From positions 1 to 57,435 of the forward strand of contig JAGAQG010000043.1 in NCBI GenBank assembly GCA_017622875.1: DNA of 57,435 bases. The letters are read 5' to 3'. The number at the start of each line of letters is the position of its first letter. Position 1 is the stretch's first letter. Source of the stretch: Lachnospiraceae bacterium (lineage in GTDB: Bacteria > Bacillota > Clostridia > Lachnospirales > Lachnospiraceae). The position numbers and the translations under genes are program-made. The notes beneath the pieces are model-generated. The model did no database searches. It was not told the origin of the DNA and saw only the letters and a list, made by a program, of their open reading frames with translations. This document shows, in pieces, positions 26,750 to 35,169 of the stretch.

Positions 26750-26983
26750 TTACTGTCCTAACATGAAAGCAATTAATTTATCGATATCTTCTTTTTCGTA
26801 AGCGATAATTTCAAGTTCAGGAATTTCTCCGTTAGAGAAAATGTTTGCCATAGAAACATACTGGCATAATTTAGATTTTAAGTTTAATCTGTCTCCTTCA
26901 CCTGTTACGAGTTCAACTTTGCCTGAGCAAGAGTCAACTACTTTAAAGAATTTGTCGATGTCTGTAATGTTCTGAATTTTCAT
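26750..26983 (-). CDS. HPr-like small protein without the active-site histidine
   Basis: A 77-residue protein whose second half matches the fold pattern of the PTS phosphocarrier HPr (KVELVTGEGDRLNLKSKLC corresponds to the strand and the NLKS block around HPr Ser46). The HPr segment around His15 (GxHARPA) is missing and reads DIDKFFKVVDSCSG, so it cannot act as a normal phosphocarrier. The Ser of LKS is kept. It has its own promoter and a good ribosome site (AAGGAG). It may be a regulatory HPr relative; the role is unknown. Confidence 0.7.
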   Translation of the reverse strand: MKIQNITDIDKFFKVVDSCSGKVELVTGEGDRLNLKSKLCQYVSMANIFSNGEIPELEIIAYEKEDIDKLIAFMLGQ

Positions 26984-27023
26984 AGTACCTTCTCCTTTAA
27001 AATATGAAATTTACATCAATCTT

Positions 27024-27052
27024 ATTATATTGAAATCCCGTAAAAAAGTCTA
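27024..27052 (-). promoter_or_regulatory. Promoter of the HPr-like gene
   Basis: On the minus strand TAGACT (27047-27052) and a perfect TATAAT (27024-27029) are separated by 17 bases, about 40 bases before the start codon. Confidence 0.7.
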
Positions 27053-27093
27053 TCTAAAAAATGTAAATGATTCTTTAATTTTCTGAAAATTTT

Positions 27094-27121
27094 CTCACAT
27101 TCAATTTACCAAAACTTAACA
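27094..27121 (+). promoter_or_regulatory. Pho box upstream of pstS
   Basis: Three hexamers, CTCACA (27094), TTTACC (27105) and TTAACA (27116), start exactly 11 bases apart, the helical spacing of PhoP/PhoB half-sites. A further TTTACA lies at 27139. They stand about 120 bases before pstS, and phoP is encoded in this window. Confidence 0.7.
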
Positions 27122-27237
27122 AAGAAAGGGTGTTGCATTTTACATTCGGGTCTTATCCTTGAACATGTCAGGAGGACCTGATACGACGATCGTTTTGGAA
27201 AACACTTTTAAACAAAACAAGGAGATTGAAAAGAATT

Positions 27238-28173
27238 ATGAAAAAGAAAATTGTAACATTATTTATGGTAGCTGCACTTGCAATGGCAGCACTCGTAGGA
27301 TGCGGCGGAAAAGAAGAAACAACAGAAGCACCTGCAGCAGAAACAGTTGAAACAGAAGTAGAAGAAACAGCAGAAGCTTCAGACTTTGATTATGACAACG
27401 ATATCGCAGTCATCTCTCGTGAAGATGGTTCAGGTACAAGAGGAGCATTTATTGAACTCTTCGGTGTAGAACAGAAAAATGAAGCTGGCGAAAAAATCGA
27501 CTACACAACAGTAGAAGCAACAGTAACAAACAACACATCTGTTATGATGACAACAGTAGCAAATGATGAATATGCAATCGGTTACATTTCACTTGGCTCT
27601 TTAAACGACACAGTAAAAGCAGTGAAGATCGACGGCGTAGATGCAAGCGTAGAAAACATCAAAAACGGTACATACACAGTAAACAGACCATTCAACCTTG
27701 CAGTAAAAGGTGAACTTAGTGATGCGGCTCAGGACTTCTTAAACTACATCATGAGTGCTGAAGGCCAGACAGTCATTGAAGAAAATGGTTACATCAAAAT
27801 TGATGATGCAGCAGCTGCATATGAAAGCAACGGTGCAGAAGGTAAAGTTGTTGTAGCTGGTTCTTCTTCTGTAACACCAGTGATGGAAAAATTGAAAGAA
27901 GCTTATGCAGCAGTTAATGCAAACGTAGAAATTGAAATCAATACAAGCGATTCTTCTACAGGTGTTTCTTCAGCAATCGAAGGTACATGTGACATCGGTA
28001 TGGCTTCCAGAGCATTAAAAGATACTGAAACAGCAGAAGGTGTAAACGAAGTAACAATCGCTAAAGATGGTATCGCAGTCATCGTAAACAACGACAATCC
28101 AGTAGAAGACTTAACAACAGAAACAGTAAAAAACATTTACGTAGGTGACATCTTAACATGGTCAGAAATCTAA
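27238..28173 (+). CDS. pstS: Phosphate ABC transporter substrate-binding lipoprotein, circularly permuted
   Basis: Extracellular phosphate-binding lipoprotein of the Pst importer, 311 residues. The signal peptide ends in the lipobox LVGC (Cys22), followed by an acidic Glu/Thr linker. The order of the halves is swapped against classical PstS. Residues 55-195 correspond to the usual C-terminal half (AVISREDGSGTRGAF at 57-71, then GYISLG and NRPFNL). Residues 203-311 correspond to the usual N-terminal half (AGSSSVTP at 207-214, DIGMASR at 252-258) and end TWSEI. All phosphate-contact loops remain. ATG at 27238 is used; a TTG at 27226 sits on the ribosome site. The gene overlaps pstC by 16 bases. 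Confidence 0.9.
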   Translation: MKKKIVTLFMVAALAMAALVGCGGKEETTEAPAAETVETEVEETAEASDFDYDNDIAVISREDGSGTRGAFIELFGVEQKNEAGEKIDYTTVEATVTNNTSVMMTTVANDEYAIGYISLGSLNDTVKAVKIDGVDASVENIKNGTYTVNRPFNLAVKGELSDAAQDFLNYIMSAEGQTVIEENGYIKIDDAAAAYESNGAEGKVVVAGSSSVTPVMEKLKEAYAAVNANVEIEINTSDSSTGVSSAIEGTCDIGMASRALKDTETAEGVNEVTIAKDGIAVIVNNDNPVEDLTTETVKNIYVGDILTWSEI

Positions 28174-29030
28174 AAGAAAAAGTTATGGAAATTGTATTTC
28201 TGATAGCAGCGCTCGCTTCTATCGTAGCAGTTGCTCTGATCTGCATTTTCCTTTTTCAAAGTGGTTTGCCTGCAATGAAGGAAATCGGCTTAGCCGATTT
28301 CCTTTTTGGACAAGAATGGCGACCGGGAAATAATTTGTTTGGTATCTTCCCAATGATCGTGGGAAGCATTTATGTAACCGCAGGTGCAATCCTCATCGGT
28401 GTACCGATCGGCCTTTTTATGGCAGTTTATTTGGCAATGTACTGTCCTGCAAAAGTTTACAAAGTATTAAAACCGGCAGTTGATCTGCTGGCAGGCATTC
28501 CGTCCATTGTGTATGGATTTTTCGGAATGGTAGTCATCGTACCGGCAGTCCGTTATTTCTTTAATGAAGTCATTGACTTAAACGGAAAAGGTGACAGCAT
28601 TTTAACAGCCTCCATTGTTCTTGGAATCATGATTCTTCCAACAATCATCGGGGCAGCAGAACCAGCAATTCGTGCAGTACCAAAAATGTACTATGAAGGT
28701 GCGTTAGCACTTGGTGCAGACCATGAAAGAAGCACTTTCTCAGTGGTATTCCCGGCAGCACAGTCAGGAATCCTGGCAAGTGTGATCTTAGGTATCGGCC
28801 GAGCAGTTGGTGAAACTATGGCAGTGGTCATGATTGCAGGAAATCAGCCACGTATGCCGCAGAGCATTTTAAAGGGTGTTCGAACCATGACAGCGAACAT
28901 CGTATTGGAAATGGGTTACGCAACAGACCTTCACAGGGAAGCGCTCATTGCAACGGGCGTTGTGCTGTTCGTATTCATTTTGATCATTAACTTGTCATTC
29001 TCAGCACTGAAGAGAAAGGGGAAATATTAA
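28158..29030 (+). CDS. pstC: Phosphate ABC transporter permease PstC
   Basis: Inner-membrane permease of the phosphate importer, 290 residues with six predicted helices. The conserved segments LLAGIPSIVYGFFGM and EGALALGADHERSTFSVVFPAA (the EAA loop that contacts PstB) are clear. The start at 28158 overlaps the end of pstS by 16 bases, suggesting coupled translation; an in-frame ATG at 28185 is a less likely alternative. pstA follows without any gap. Confidence 0.95.
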   Translation: MVRNLKEKVMEIVFLIAALASIVAVALICIFLFQSGLPAMKEIGLADFLFGQEWRPGNNLFGIFPMIVGSIYVTAGAILIGVPIGLFMAVYLAMYCPAKVYKVLKPAVDLLAGIPSIVYGFFGMVVIVPAVRYFFNEVIDLNGKGDSILTASIVLGIMILPTIIGAAEPAIRAVPKMYYEGALALGADHERSTFSVVFPAAQSGILASVILGIGRAVGETMAVVMIAGNQPRMPQSILKGVRTMTANIVLEMGYATDLHREALIATGVVLFVFILIINLSFSALKRKGKY

Positions 29031-29861
29031 ATGAAGATCGCAGGCAGAAAACCACTCTCTTTTGTACTTAGATGTTTCGTCTATTTATCCGCAGCCCTTA
29101 CCGTAGGAGCTTTGGGATTTTTAATTGCATATATTTTGATCAAGGGTGTTCCGCATCTTTCGCTGGATCTGTTTGCATGGGAATATACTTCCGATAACTG
29201 TTCCATGATGCCGGCAATCATTAACACTCTGGAAATGACATTTTTAGCACTTCTGATCGCAGTACCATTTGGAATCGGTTCTGCCATCTATCTGGTAGAA
29301 TACGCAAAACGTGGTAACAAACTGGTGGAAGTGGTACGTATCACAACGGAAACACTGACAGGAATTCCGTCCATCGTCTACGGACTTTTCGGAATGCTGT
29401 TTTTTGTAAATAAATTACAGTGGCGACTGTCCATTATGGCAGGTGCCTGTACGCTGGCAATCATGGTATTGCCGGTCATCATGAGAACAACGGAAGAAGC
29501 ACTGATCGCAGTACCGGATTCCTACAGAGAAGGAAGCTTCGGACTTGGTGCAGGAAAGCTCCGCACCGTATTCCAGATCGTACTTCCTTCTGCAATGCCT
29601 GGTATTTTATCCGGTGTGATCCTGGCGGTAGGACGTATTGTTGGAGAAACAGCAGCATTGATCTACACAGCAGGTACGGTGGCAGGTGTCGCAACAGATC
29701 TGTTCTCATCAGGAAGGACTTTAGCAATTCATATGTATTGTCTCTCAAGCGAGGGGATGCACATAGATCAGGCATATGCAACCGCAGTCGTTCTTCTGGT
29801 AGTTGTTATTTTTATCAATTTGCTTTCTTCACAGATTGCAAAACGTGTATCGAAAGGTTAG
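29031..29861 (+). CDS. pstA: Phosphate ABC transporter permease PstA
   Basis: Second permease of the phosphate importer, 276 residues and six predicted helices. TETLTGIPSIVYGLFG and the EAA-type loop YREGSFGLGAGKLRTVFQIVL mark it as PstA, paired with PstC. It begins directly after the pstC stop and is followed after six bases by pstB. Confidence 0.95.
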   Translation: MKIAGRKPLSFVLRCFVYLSAALTVGALGFLIAYILIKGVPHLSLDLFAWEYTSDNCSMMPAIINTLEMTFLALLIAVPFGIGSAIYLVEYAKRGNKLVEVVRITTETLTGIPSIVYGLFGMLFFVNKLQWRLSIMAGACTLAIMVLPVIMRTTEEALIAVPDSYREGSFGLGAGKLRTVFQIVLPSAMPGILSGVILAVGRIVGETAALIYTAGTVAGVATDLFSSGRTLAIHMYCLSSEGMHIDQAYATAVVLLVVVIFINLLSSQIAKRVSKG

Positions 29862-29867
29862 AAATTT

Positions 29868-30617
29868 ATGAATAAATTTACAGTCGAAAATCTGAATTTA
29901 CATTATGGGGATTTTCACGCATTGAAAGGAATCTCCATGAATATTCCTGCAAATGAAATTACAGCCTTTATCGGACCATCCGGATGCGGAAAGTCTACTT
30001 TTTTAAAGACTTTGAACCGTATGAACGACCTGGTAGAAGGATGTAAGATTACAGGAGATATCCGTCTGGACGGAGAAGACATTTATGGACCGATGGATGT
30101 CAACCTTCTTAGAAAGAGAGTTGGTATGGTGTTCCAGAAACCAAATCCATTCCCAATGAGCGTTTATGACAATATTGCATTCGGCCCAAGAACTCACGGA
30201 ATCCATTCCAAAGCAAAACTGGATGAAATTGTGGAAAAATCTTTAAGAGATGCAGCTATTTGGGATGAATTAAAGGATCGTTTAAAGAAAAGTGCCCTTG
30301 GCTTATCAGGTGGACAGCAGCAGCGTCTCTGTATCGCCAGAGCACTGGCAGTACAGCCGGAAGTTATTTTAATGGATGAACCAACCTCTGCACTGGATCC
30401 AATCTCTACAAACAAGATTGAAGACCTGGTACTGGATTTAAAGAAAGATTACACCATTATCATGGTAACACATAACATGCAGCAGGCAACCCGAGTGTCC
30501 GATAACACTGCTTTCTTCTTATTAGGAGAGGTTATCGAATACGACAAAACAGAAAAGCTCTTCTCTATGCCGTCAGACAAGAGAACAGAAGACTATATCA
30601 CAGGAAGGTTTGGTTAA
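29868..30617 (+). CDS. pstB: Phosphate ABC transporter ATP-binding protein
   Basis: Cytoplasmic ATPase driving phosphate import. The 249 residues contain Walker [10 protein letters not shown] near residue 35, the Q-loop segment [15 protein letters not shown] typical of PstB, the signature LSGGQQQR, Walker [14 protein letters not shown] and the switch His in MVTHNM. phoU follows after eight bases. Confidence 0.97.
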   Translation: MNKFTVENLNLHYGDFHALKGISMNIPANEITAFIGPSGCGKSTFLKTLNRMNDLVEGCKITGDIRLDGEDIYGPMDVNLLRKRVGMVFQKPNPFPMSVYDNIAFGPRTHGIHSKAKLDEIVEKSLRDAAIWDELKDRLKKSALGLSGGQQQRLCIARALAVQPEVILMDEPTSALDPISTNKIEDLVLDLKKDYTIIMVTHNMQQATRVSDNTAFFLLGEVIEYDKTEKLFSMPSDKRTEDYITGRFG

Positions 30618-30625
30618 TAGATCAT

Positions 30626-31303
30626 ATGAGAAATCGATTTGACAGACAATTAAAACAGTTAAATGATGAGCTCATCGAAATGGGCAGCATGATTGAAAAG
30701 TCCATTGAAAAATCGGTGGTGGCACTGGTTACCCAAAATGTGGAAAAAGCAAAAGACGTGATTGCTTTTGATGCAGAGATTGACAGACAGGAGAGAGAAA
30801 TCGAAAGCCTGTGTATGAAGCTTCTTCTTCAGCAGCAGCCGGTAGCAAGAGATTTACGTCTCATTTCTTCTGCTCTGAAAATGATTACAGATATGGAACG
30901 TATCGGAGATCAGTCAGCAGATATTGCAGAGTTGGCACTGATGATGGCTGACAAACCATACATCAAAGATTTAAAACACATCAGTCAGATGGGACAGGAA
31001 ACCATGGTCATGGTGGTCTCCAGTGTAGATGCCTTTGTAGAAAAGGATCTTGAAAAGGCAAAAGAAGTTCTCGCTCATGATGATTTGGTAGATGACCTGT
31101 TTGATGAGGTAAAAAAAGAACTCATTGAACTGATTCACCAGAATATGGAAAATGGAGAACAGGCAACAGATCTTTTAATGATTGCAAAATATTTTGAACG
31201 AATCGGGGATCACGCTACCAATATTGCAGAATGGGTTATTTATTCCATTACAGGAGAACATGACTTTTCATTGAAAAGTAAAGAAAACGAAAAAGTAATG
31301 TAA
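30626..31303 (+). CDS. phoU: Phosphate signalling protein PhoU
   Basis: Peripheral regulator that links Pst transport activity to the PhoR kinase and keeps the Pho response off when phosphate is ample. The 225 residues form two PhoU repeats, each with the metal-binding E/DxxxD motif (MERIGDQSADIAE and FERIGDHATNIAE). It is the last gene of the pst operon. No terminator is visible before the next Pho box, so read-through to the cotransporter gene is possible. Confidence 0.95.
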   Translation: MRNRFDRQLKQLNDELIEMGSMIEKSIEKSVVALVTQNVEKAKDVIAFDAEIDRQEREIESLCMKLLLQQQPVARDLRLISSALKMITDMERIGDQSADIAELALMMADKPYIKDLKHISQMGQETMVMVVSSVDAFVEKDLEKAKEVLAHDDLVDDLFDEVKKELIELIHQNMENGEQATDLLMIAKYFERIGDHATNIAEWVIYSITGEHDFSLKSKENEKVM

Positions 31304-31308
31304 AATAT

Positions 31309-31348
31309 TTTACATGGATTTTACATAGATTACCTCTTTAATTTTACT
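31309..31348 (+). promoter_or_regulatory. Pho box upstream of the Na/Pi cotransporter-phoPR operon
   Basis: TTTACA occurs at 31309 and again at 31320, exactly 11 bases apart. Degenerate copies follow (ATTACC at 31329, TTTACT at 31343). A promoter with TTGTTT, 17 bases and GATAAA lies about 20 bases downstream. The site suggests that PhoP controls its own operon. Confidence 0.65.
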
Positions 31349-31425
31349 TGGGTACTATATTGTTGTTTGTACAAACTAACATTTGGATAAAATTTACACA
31401 AGAAAATGATTAAGAGGTAAAGATT

Positions 31426-33093
31426 ATGGACTTTTTTGGAATCTTGAAAATGGTCGGAGGACTTGCACTCTTCCTCTATGGTATGGAACTGATGGGAGAA
31501 GGACTTGCGAAAGCATCCGGCGGAAAACTTGAAAAAATCTTAGAAAGACTTACATCCAATCCGATCAAAGCAGTACTTTTAGGAGCGGGTGTTACAGCAG
31601 TGATTCAGAGTTCTTCTGCTACAACCGTTATCGTTGTAGGTTTCGTTAACTCTGGAATTATGAAATTAGAGCAGGCAGTAGGCCTTATCATGGGTGCAAA
31701 TATCGGTACGACTGTAACCTCCTGGCTGCTTAGTTTGGCAGGAATCGAGAGCGGTAATTTCTTTATCAATTTATTAAAACCGTCATCTTTCTCGCCGATC
31801 CTTGCGATCATCGGTGTTGTTTTCCTTCAGTTTTTAAAAAGCGACAAGAAGAAAAACATTGGTATGATCATGGTAGGTTTTGCAATCCTCATGACAGGTA
31901 TGGATACCATGAGTGCTGCAGTAAAACCTTTGGCAAATGTACCCGAATTTACAAACATTTTATTAATGTTCTCTAACCCGGTCTTAGGACTTTTAGCAGG
32001 TGCGATTCTTACGGCAATCATTCAGAGCTCTTCAGCTTCTGTAGGTATCTTACAGGCACTTTGTATGACAGGTGCGGTAACTTATGGTACAGCCCTTCCA
32101 ATTATCATGGGTCAGAACATTGGTACTTGTGTGACTGCAATGATCTCTGGTATCGGTGCAAGCAAAAATGCCAGAAGAACAGCGCTGATTCATTTATACT
32201 TTAACATTATCGGAACGACGATATTTTTAGTTATATTCTATACGATCAATGCTTTTGTGGACTTTGCGTTCTTAGATACAGCAGCAAACGCTGCAGGTAT
32301 TGCAGTAATCCACAGTGTATTTAATATCACAGCTACAATTGTTTTATTACCATTCTCTAAAGTGCTTGTAAAACTTGCATGTCTTACAATCAGAGACGAC
32401 AAAGTGGAAGAAGAATTACCAGACAATGCAGGCAGAGTAGTCAGCATTCTGGAACCGCGTTTCTTAGAAATGCCGGCATATGCTACAGAAGTATGTATGG
32501 AAGCTTCAGAAAAAATGGCTTATCTCAGCGTAAAAGCAGTTGTAAAAGCCATGGACCTTTTAAAGAAATATGATGAAACAGAAGCCCAGAAAGTGATCGA
32601 TTTAGAAGAAGAAGTTGATTCTTATGAAGACGAACTGGGTGCATATATGGTACAATTAAGCAGAAAAGATTTAGCAGTACAGGAAAGCCAGACACTTTCC
32701 ATGATGCTCCACAGTCTTGGAGATTTCGAACGCCTTTCTGACCATGCAGTAACCATTAGGAATGCAGCAGAAGAAATGTCTAAGAAAGGCATGAAATTCT
32801 CTGAACATGCTCAGCAGGAGCTGGATGAATATATGATTCAGGTACGCAAGATCATGGACGCAACGATCAGCAGCTTTAAGAACAGAGATCTTGTGGCAGC
32901 AGGAAGTATTTTCCCTATGGAAGAGGTTGCTGAAAAGCAAAGTGCAGACGCAAAAAAGAATCATATCAGACGTTTAAGAGAAGGAAAATGTACGATCGAA
33001 CTTGGTTTCGTACAGTCTGATCTTTTAACAAGCATGGAAAGTATCGTGGATCATTGCTCTAATGTGGCTGAAACAGTAATTAGTTATCGTTAA
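31426..33093 (+). CDS. Na+/phosphate cotransporter with C-terminal PhoU-like domain
   Basis: A NptA/PNaS family transporter of 555 residues. The N-terminal 310 residues hold two inverted repeats of hydrophobic helices, each with the QSSSA motif (AVIQSSSATT and AIIQSSSASV) that binds sodium and phosphate. Residues from about 345 on form a soluble, helical PhoU-like domain (LGDFERLSDHAVTI). It gives a second, low-affinity phosphate route next to the Pst importer. It starts a unit with phoP 12 bases downstream and has its own Pho box. Confidence 0.92.
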   Translation: MDFFGILKMVGGLALFLYGMELMGEGLAKASGGKLEKILERLTSNPIKAVLLGAGVTAVIQSSSATTVIVVGFVNSGIMKLEQAVGLIMGANIGTTVTSWLLSLAGIESGNFFINLLKPSSFSPILAIIGVVFLQFLKSDKKKNIGMIMVGFAILMTGMDTMSAAVKPLANVPEFTNILLMFSNPVLGLLAGAILTAIIQSSSASVGILQALCMTGAVTYGTALPIIMGQNIGTCVTAMISGIGASKNARRTALIHLYFNIIGTTIFLVIFYTINAFVDFAFLDTAANAAGIAVIHSVFNITATIVLLPFSKVLVKLACLTIRDDKVEEELPDNAGRVVSILEPRFLEMPAYATEVCMEASEKMAYLSVKAVVKAMDLLKKYDETEAQKVIDLEEEVDSYEDELGAYMVQLSRKDLAVQESQTLSMMLHSLGDFERLSDHAVTIRNAAEEMSKKGMKFSEHAQQELDEYMIQVRKIMDATISSFKNRDLVAAGSIFPMEEVAEKQSADAKKNHIRRLREGKCTIELGFVQSDLLTSMESIVDHCSNVAETVISYR

Positions 33094-33105
33094 GGAGGCA
33101 GCTTT

Positions 33106-33777
33106 ATGGCACTCATTTACATCGTGGAAGATGATCAGAATATTCGTGAAATTGAAAGTTTTGCATTAAAGAACAGTGGTTATCAGATTCAGGATTTTTC
33201 AAATGCAAAGGATTTTCATCGTGCAGTGAAGGAAAAAAGGCCTGATCTGGCACTTTTAGATATCATGCTTCCGGATGAAGATGGTATGGAAATCTTACAA
33301 AAGCTTCGCAAGAATCCGGAGACAAAACGTCTGCCAATCATTATGGTAACGGCGAAGTCTACAGAGCTTGACAGAGTCAAAGGGTTAGATAATGGTGCAG
33401 ATGATTATATTGTGAAGCCATTTGGTGTTATGGAGCTGATTTCCAGAGTGAAAGCACTTCTTAGAAGAAGTATGGGTGAAGAGCAGGAAAAAATACTAAA
33501 GGTGGATGAAATTCTTTTAGATGATGAAAGACATTTAGTATTTGCAGGAGATAAGCAATGTGATTTAACATATAAGGAGTACGAACTGTTAAGACTGTTG
33601 ATGCAGAATCGCGGGATCGTTCTTTCAAGAGATGTCATTATGGACAGAATCTGGGATATGAACTGTGATGTGGAGTCCAGAACTCTGGACGTTCACTTGA
33701 AAACACTTCGTGCAAAGCTTGGCGACAGCGCTCATCACATTAAGACCATCCGAAATGTCGGATATCGTATGGAGTAA
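33106..33777 (+). CDS. phoP: Phosphate-responsive response regulator (PhoP/PhoB type)
   Basis: OmpR/PhoB-family transcription factor of 223 residues. The receiver has the acidic pair EDD near residue 7, phospho-acceptor Asp52 in LLDIMLPDEDG and the late Lys in YIVKPFG. The C-terminal winged helix includes LTYKEYELLRLL and RTLDVHLKTLRAKLG. It lies between the phosphate cotransporter and its kinase and is the likely reader of the two Pho boxes in this window. The name phoB would serve equally well. Confidence 0.9.
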   Translation: MALIYIVEDDQNIREIESFALKNSGYQIQDFSNAKDFHRAVKEKRPDLALLDIMLPDEDGMEILQKLRKNPETKRLPIIMVTAKSTELDRVKGLDNGADDYIVKPFGVMELISRVKALLRRSMGEEQEKILKVDEILLDDERHLVFAGDKQCDLTYKEYELLRLLMQNRGIVLSRDVIMDRIWDMNCDVESRTLDVHLKTLRAKLGDSAHHIKTIRNVGYRME

Positions 33778-33783
33778 TTTGAT

Positions 33784-35112
33784 ATGAGAAAAAAGATTAA
33801 CACGGAACTTGTGTTAATTGCTGCTGTGGCGATTATACTGACCAGTATTTTCGCCACATTTACGTATTATCGCATTTTCCAGACAGAAGTATTTGGCAGT
33901 TTAAGAACATGCGCCCATGTATTGGCACAAACCATACCGGATGAAACCTCGGATTTAGGGGATTATCAGCTGGTAGACGAGGCTCTTCGTATTACGGTCA
34001 TTGCAGAAGACGGAACTGTTATGATGGACAGCAATGCAGACATTGGAGAAATGTCGAACCACAGAGCAAGGCCGGAAATCAAAGAGGCCTTTTTAGAAGG
34101 GGAAGGGCAGGATGTGCGAAAGTCCGAGACCCTGGAGAAAAGTACGTTTTACTATGCAATGCGTTTAAATGACGGAAATGTATTGCGAGTGGCAAAAGAG
34201 ACTGGAAGTATTTACAGTATGTTTTTAGATGTTATTCCATCCCTGATGCTGATCGCATGTATTTTATTTGCGTTCTGTGTGGCATTGGCATATTTTATGA
34301 CCAAAAGTTTTATCGCGCCAATTGAAAAGGTGGCAGAGAATTTAGACAGACAGGTGGATGTTGGCTCGTATAAGGAACTGACCCCGTTTCTTGTGACCAT
34401 TCAGGAACAGCATAAAAATATTATTAAAAGTGCAAAAATGCGTCAGGATTTCACCGCAAATGTAACTCATGAGTTAAAGACGCCGCTGACTGCTATTTCC
34501 GGGTATGCGGAGCTGATTGAAAGCGGCATGACGGGAGAAAAGGAAACGAGACGTTTCGCAAAAGAGATTCACAGGGGGGCCAATCGGCTGCTTCACCTGA
34601 TCAATGATATTTTGCAGCTTTCAGAGTTGGATACAAGAGAAACAGCGCTGGAAACAGAACGTTTAAATCTCTATGGAATGGCGTATACCTGTGTAGAAAT
34701 GTTAAGAGTCAATGCAGAGGCTCAGAAGATTACATTAAAGATGACCGGAGATTTTGCATGGATTGATGGAAACAGAGGAATGATCGATGAAGTAATCTAT
34801 AATCTCTGCTCTAATGCAATTCGCTATAATAAAGAAAATGGAAGTGTAGAGGTTCATGTAGAGGAAACGCCGGAGGGTGCGCTGCTTCGTGTCAGCGATA
34901 CAGGAATTGGTATTCCAAAGAAGCATCAGGAACGTATTTTTGAGCGTTTCTATCGTGTAGACAAAAGCCGCTCGAAGGAACGTGGCGGTACCGGGCTTGG
35001 ACTTGCTATTGTAAAACATATTGTTGCAGAGCACCACGCACAGATTTCTCTGGAAAGTGAAGAGGGTGTCGGTACGACAATCACTGTTTTATTTCCAAAA
35101 GTAAATAATTAA
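33784..35112 (+). CDS. phoR: Phosphate-regulon sensor histidine kinase PhoR
   Basis: Membrane sensor kinase of 442 residues: first helix at about 8-28, an extracytoplasmic domain, second helix at about 147-172, a HAMP-like linker, then HisKA with phospho-accepting His229 in NVTHELKTPLTAISGY and the ATPase boxes (NLCSNAIRYN, DTGIGIPKKH, GGTGLGLAIV). It follows phoP by six bases. Phosphate sensing is expected through PhoU and the Pst complex rather than through its external domain, which is known for the family and not shown here. Confidence 0.9.
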   Translation: MRKKINTELVLIAAVAIILTSIFATFTYYRIFQTEVFGSLRTCAHVLAQTIPDETSDLGDYQLVDEALRITVIAEDGTVMMDSNADIGEMSNHRARPEIKEAFLEGEGQDVRKSETLEKSTFYYAMRLNDGNVLRVAKETGSIYSMFLDVIPSLMLIACILFAFCVALAYFMTKSFIAPIEKVAENLDRQVDVGSYKELTPFLVTIQEQHKNIIKSAKMRQDFTANVTHELKTPLTAISGYAELIESGMTGEKETRRFAKEIHRGANRLLHLINDILQLSELDTRETALETERLNLYGMAYTCVEMLRVNAEAQKITLKMTGDFAWIDGNRGMIDEVIYNLCSNAIRYNKENGSVEVHVEETPEGALLRVSDTGIGIPKKHQERIFERFYRVDKSRSKERGGTGLGLAIVKHIVAEHHAQISLESEEGVGTTITVLFPKVNN

Positions 35113-35116
35113 GTTT

Positions 35117-35169
35117 AAAAATCCTTTTTCCAAGAGATTCGTCATAGAATACAGAAAAAGGATTTTTTT
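35117..35169 (+). terminator. phoPR terminator whose 3' arm holds the next ribosome site
   Basis: A 14-bp stem pairs 35117-35130 with 35154-35167 and ends in a T run. The start codon of the next gene is at 35170, immediately after the T run, and its only ribosome site (AAGGA, 35158-35162) is inside the 3' arm. The hairpin could therefore limit translation as well as end transcription. Confidence 0.85.

Noticed and set aside
29420-29875. 151-codon open frame inside pstA on the same strand
   Set aside because: It is a shadow in another frame of a clear pstA gene, rich in Arg, Ser and Cys, with no ribosome site or recognisable domain.
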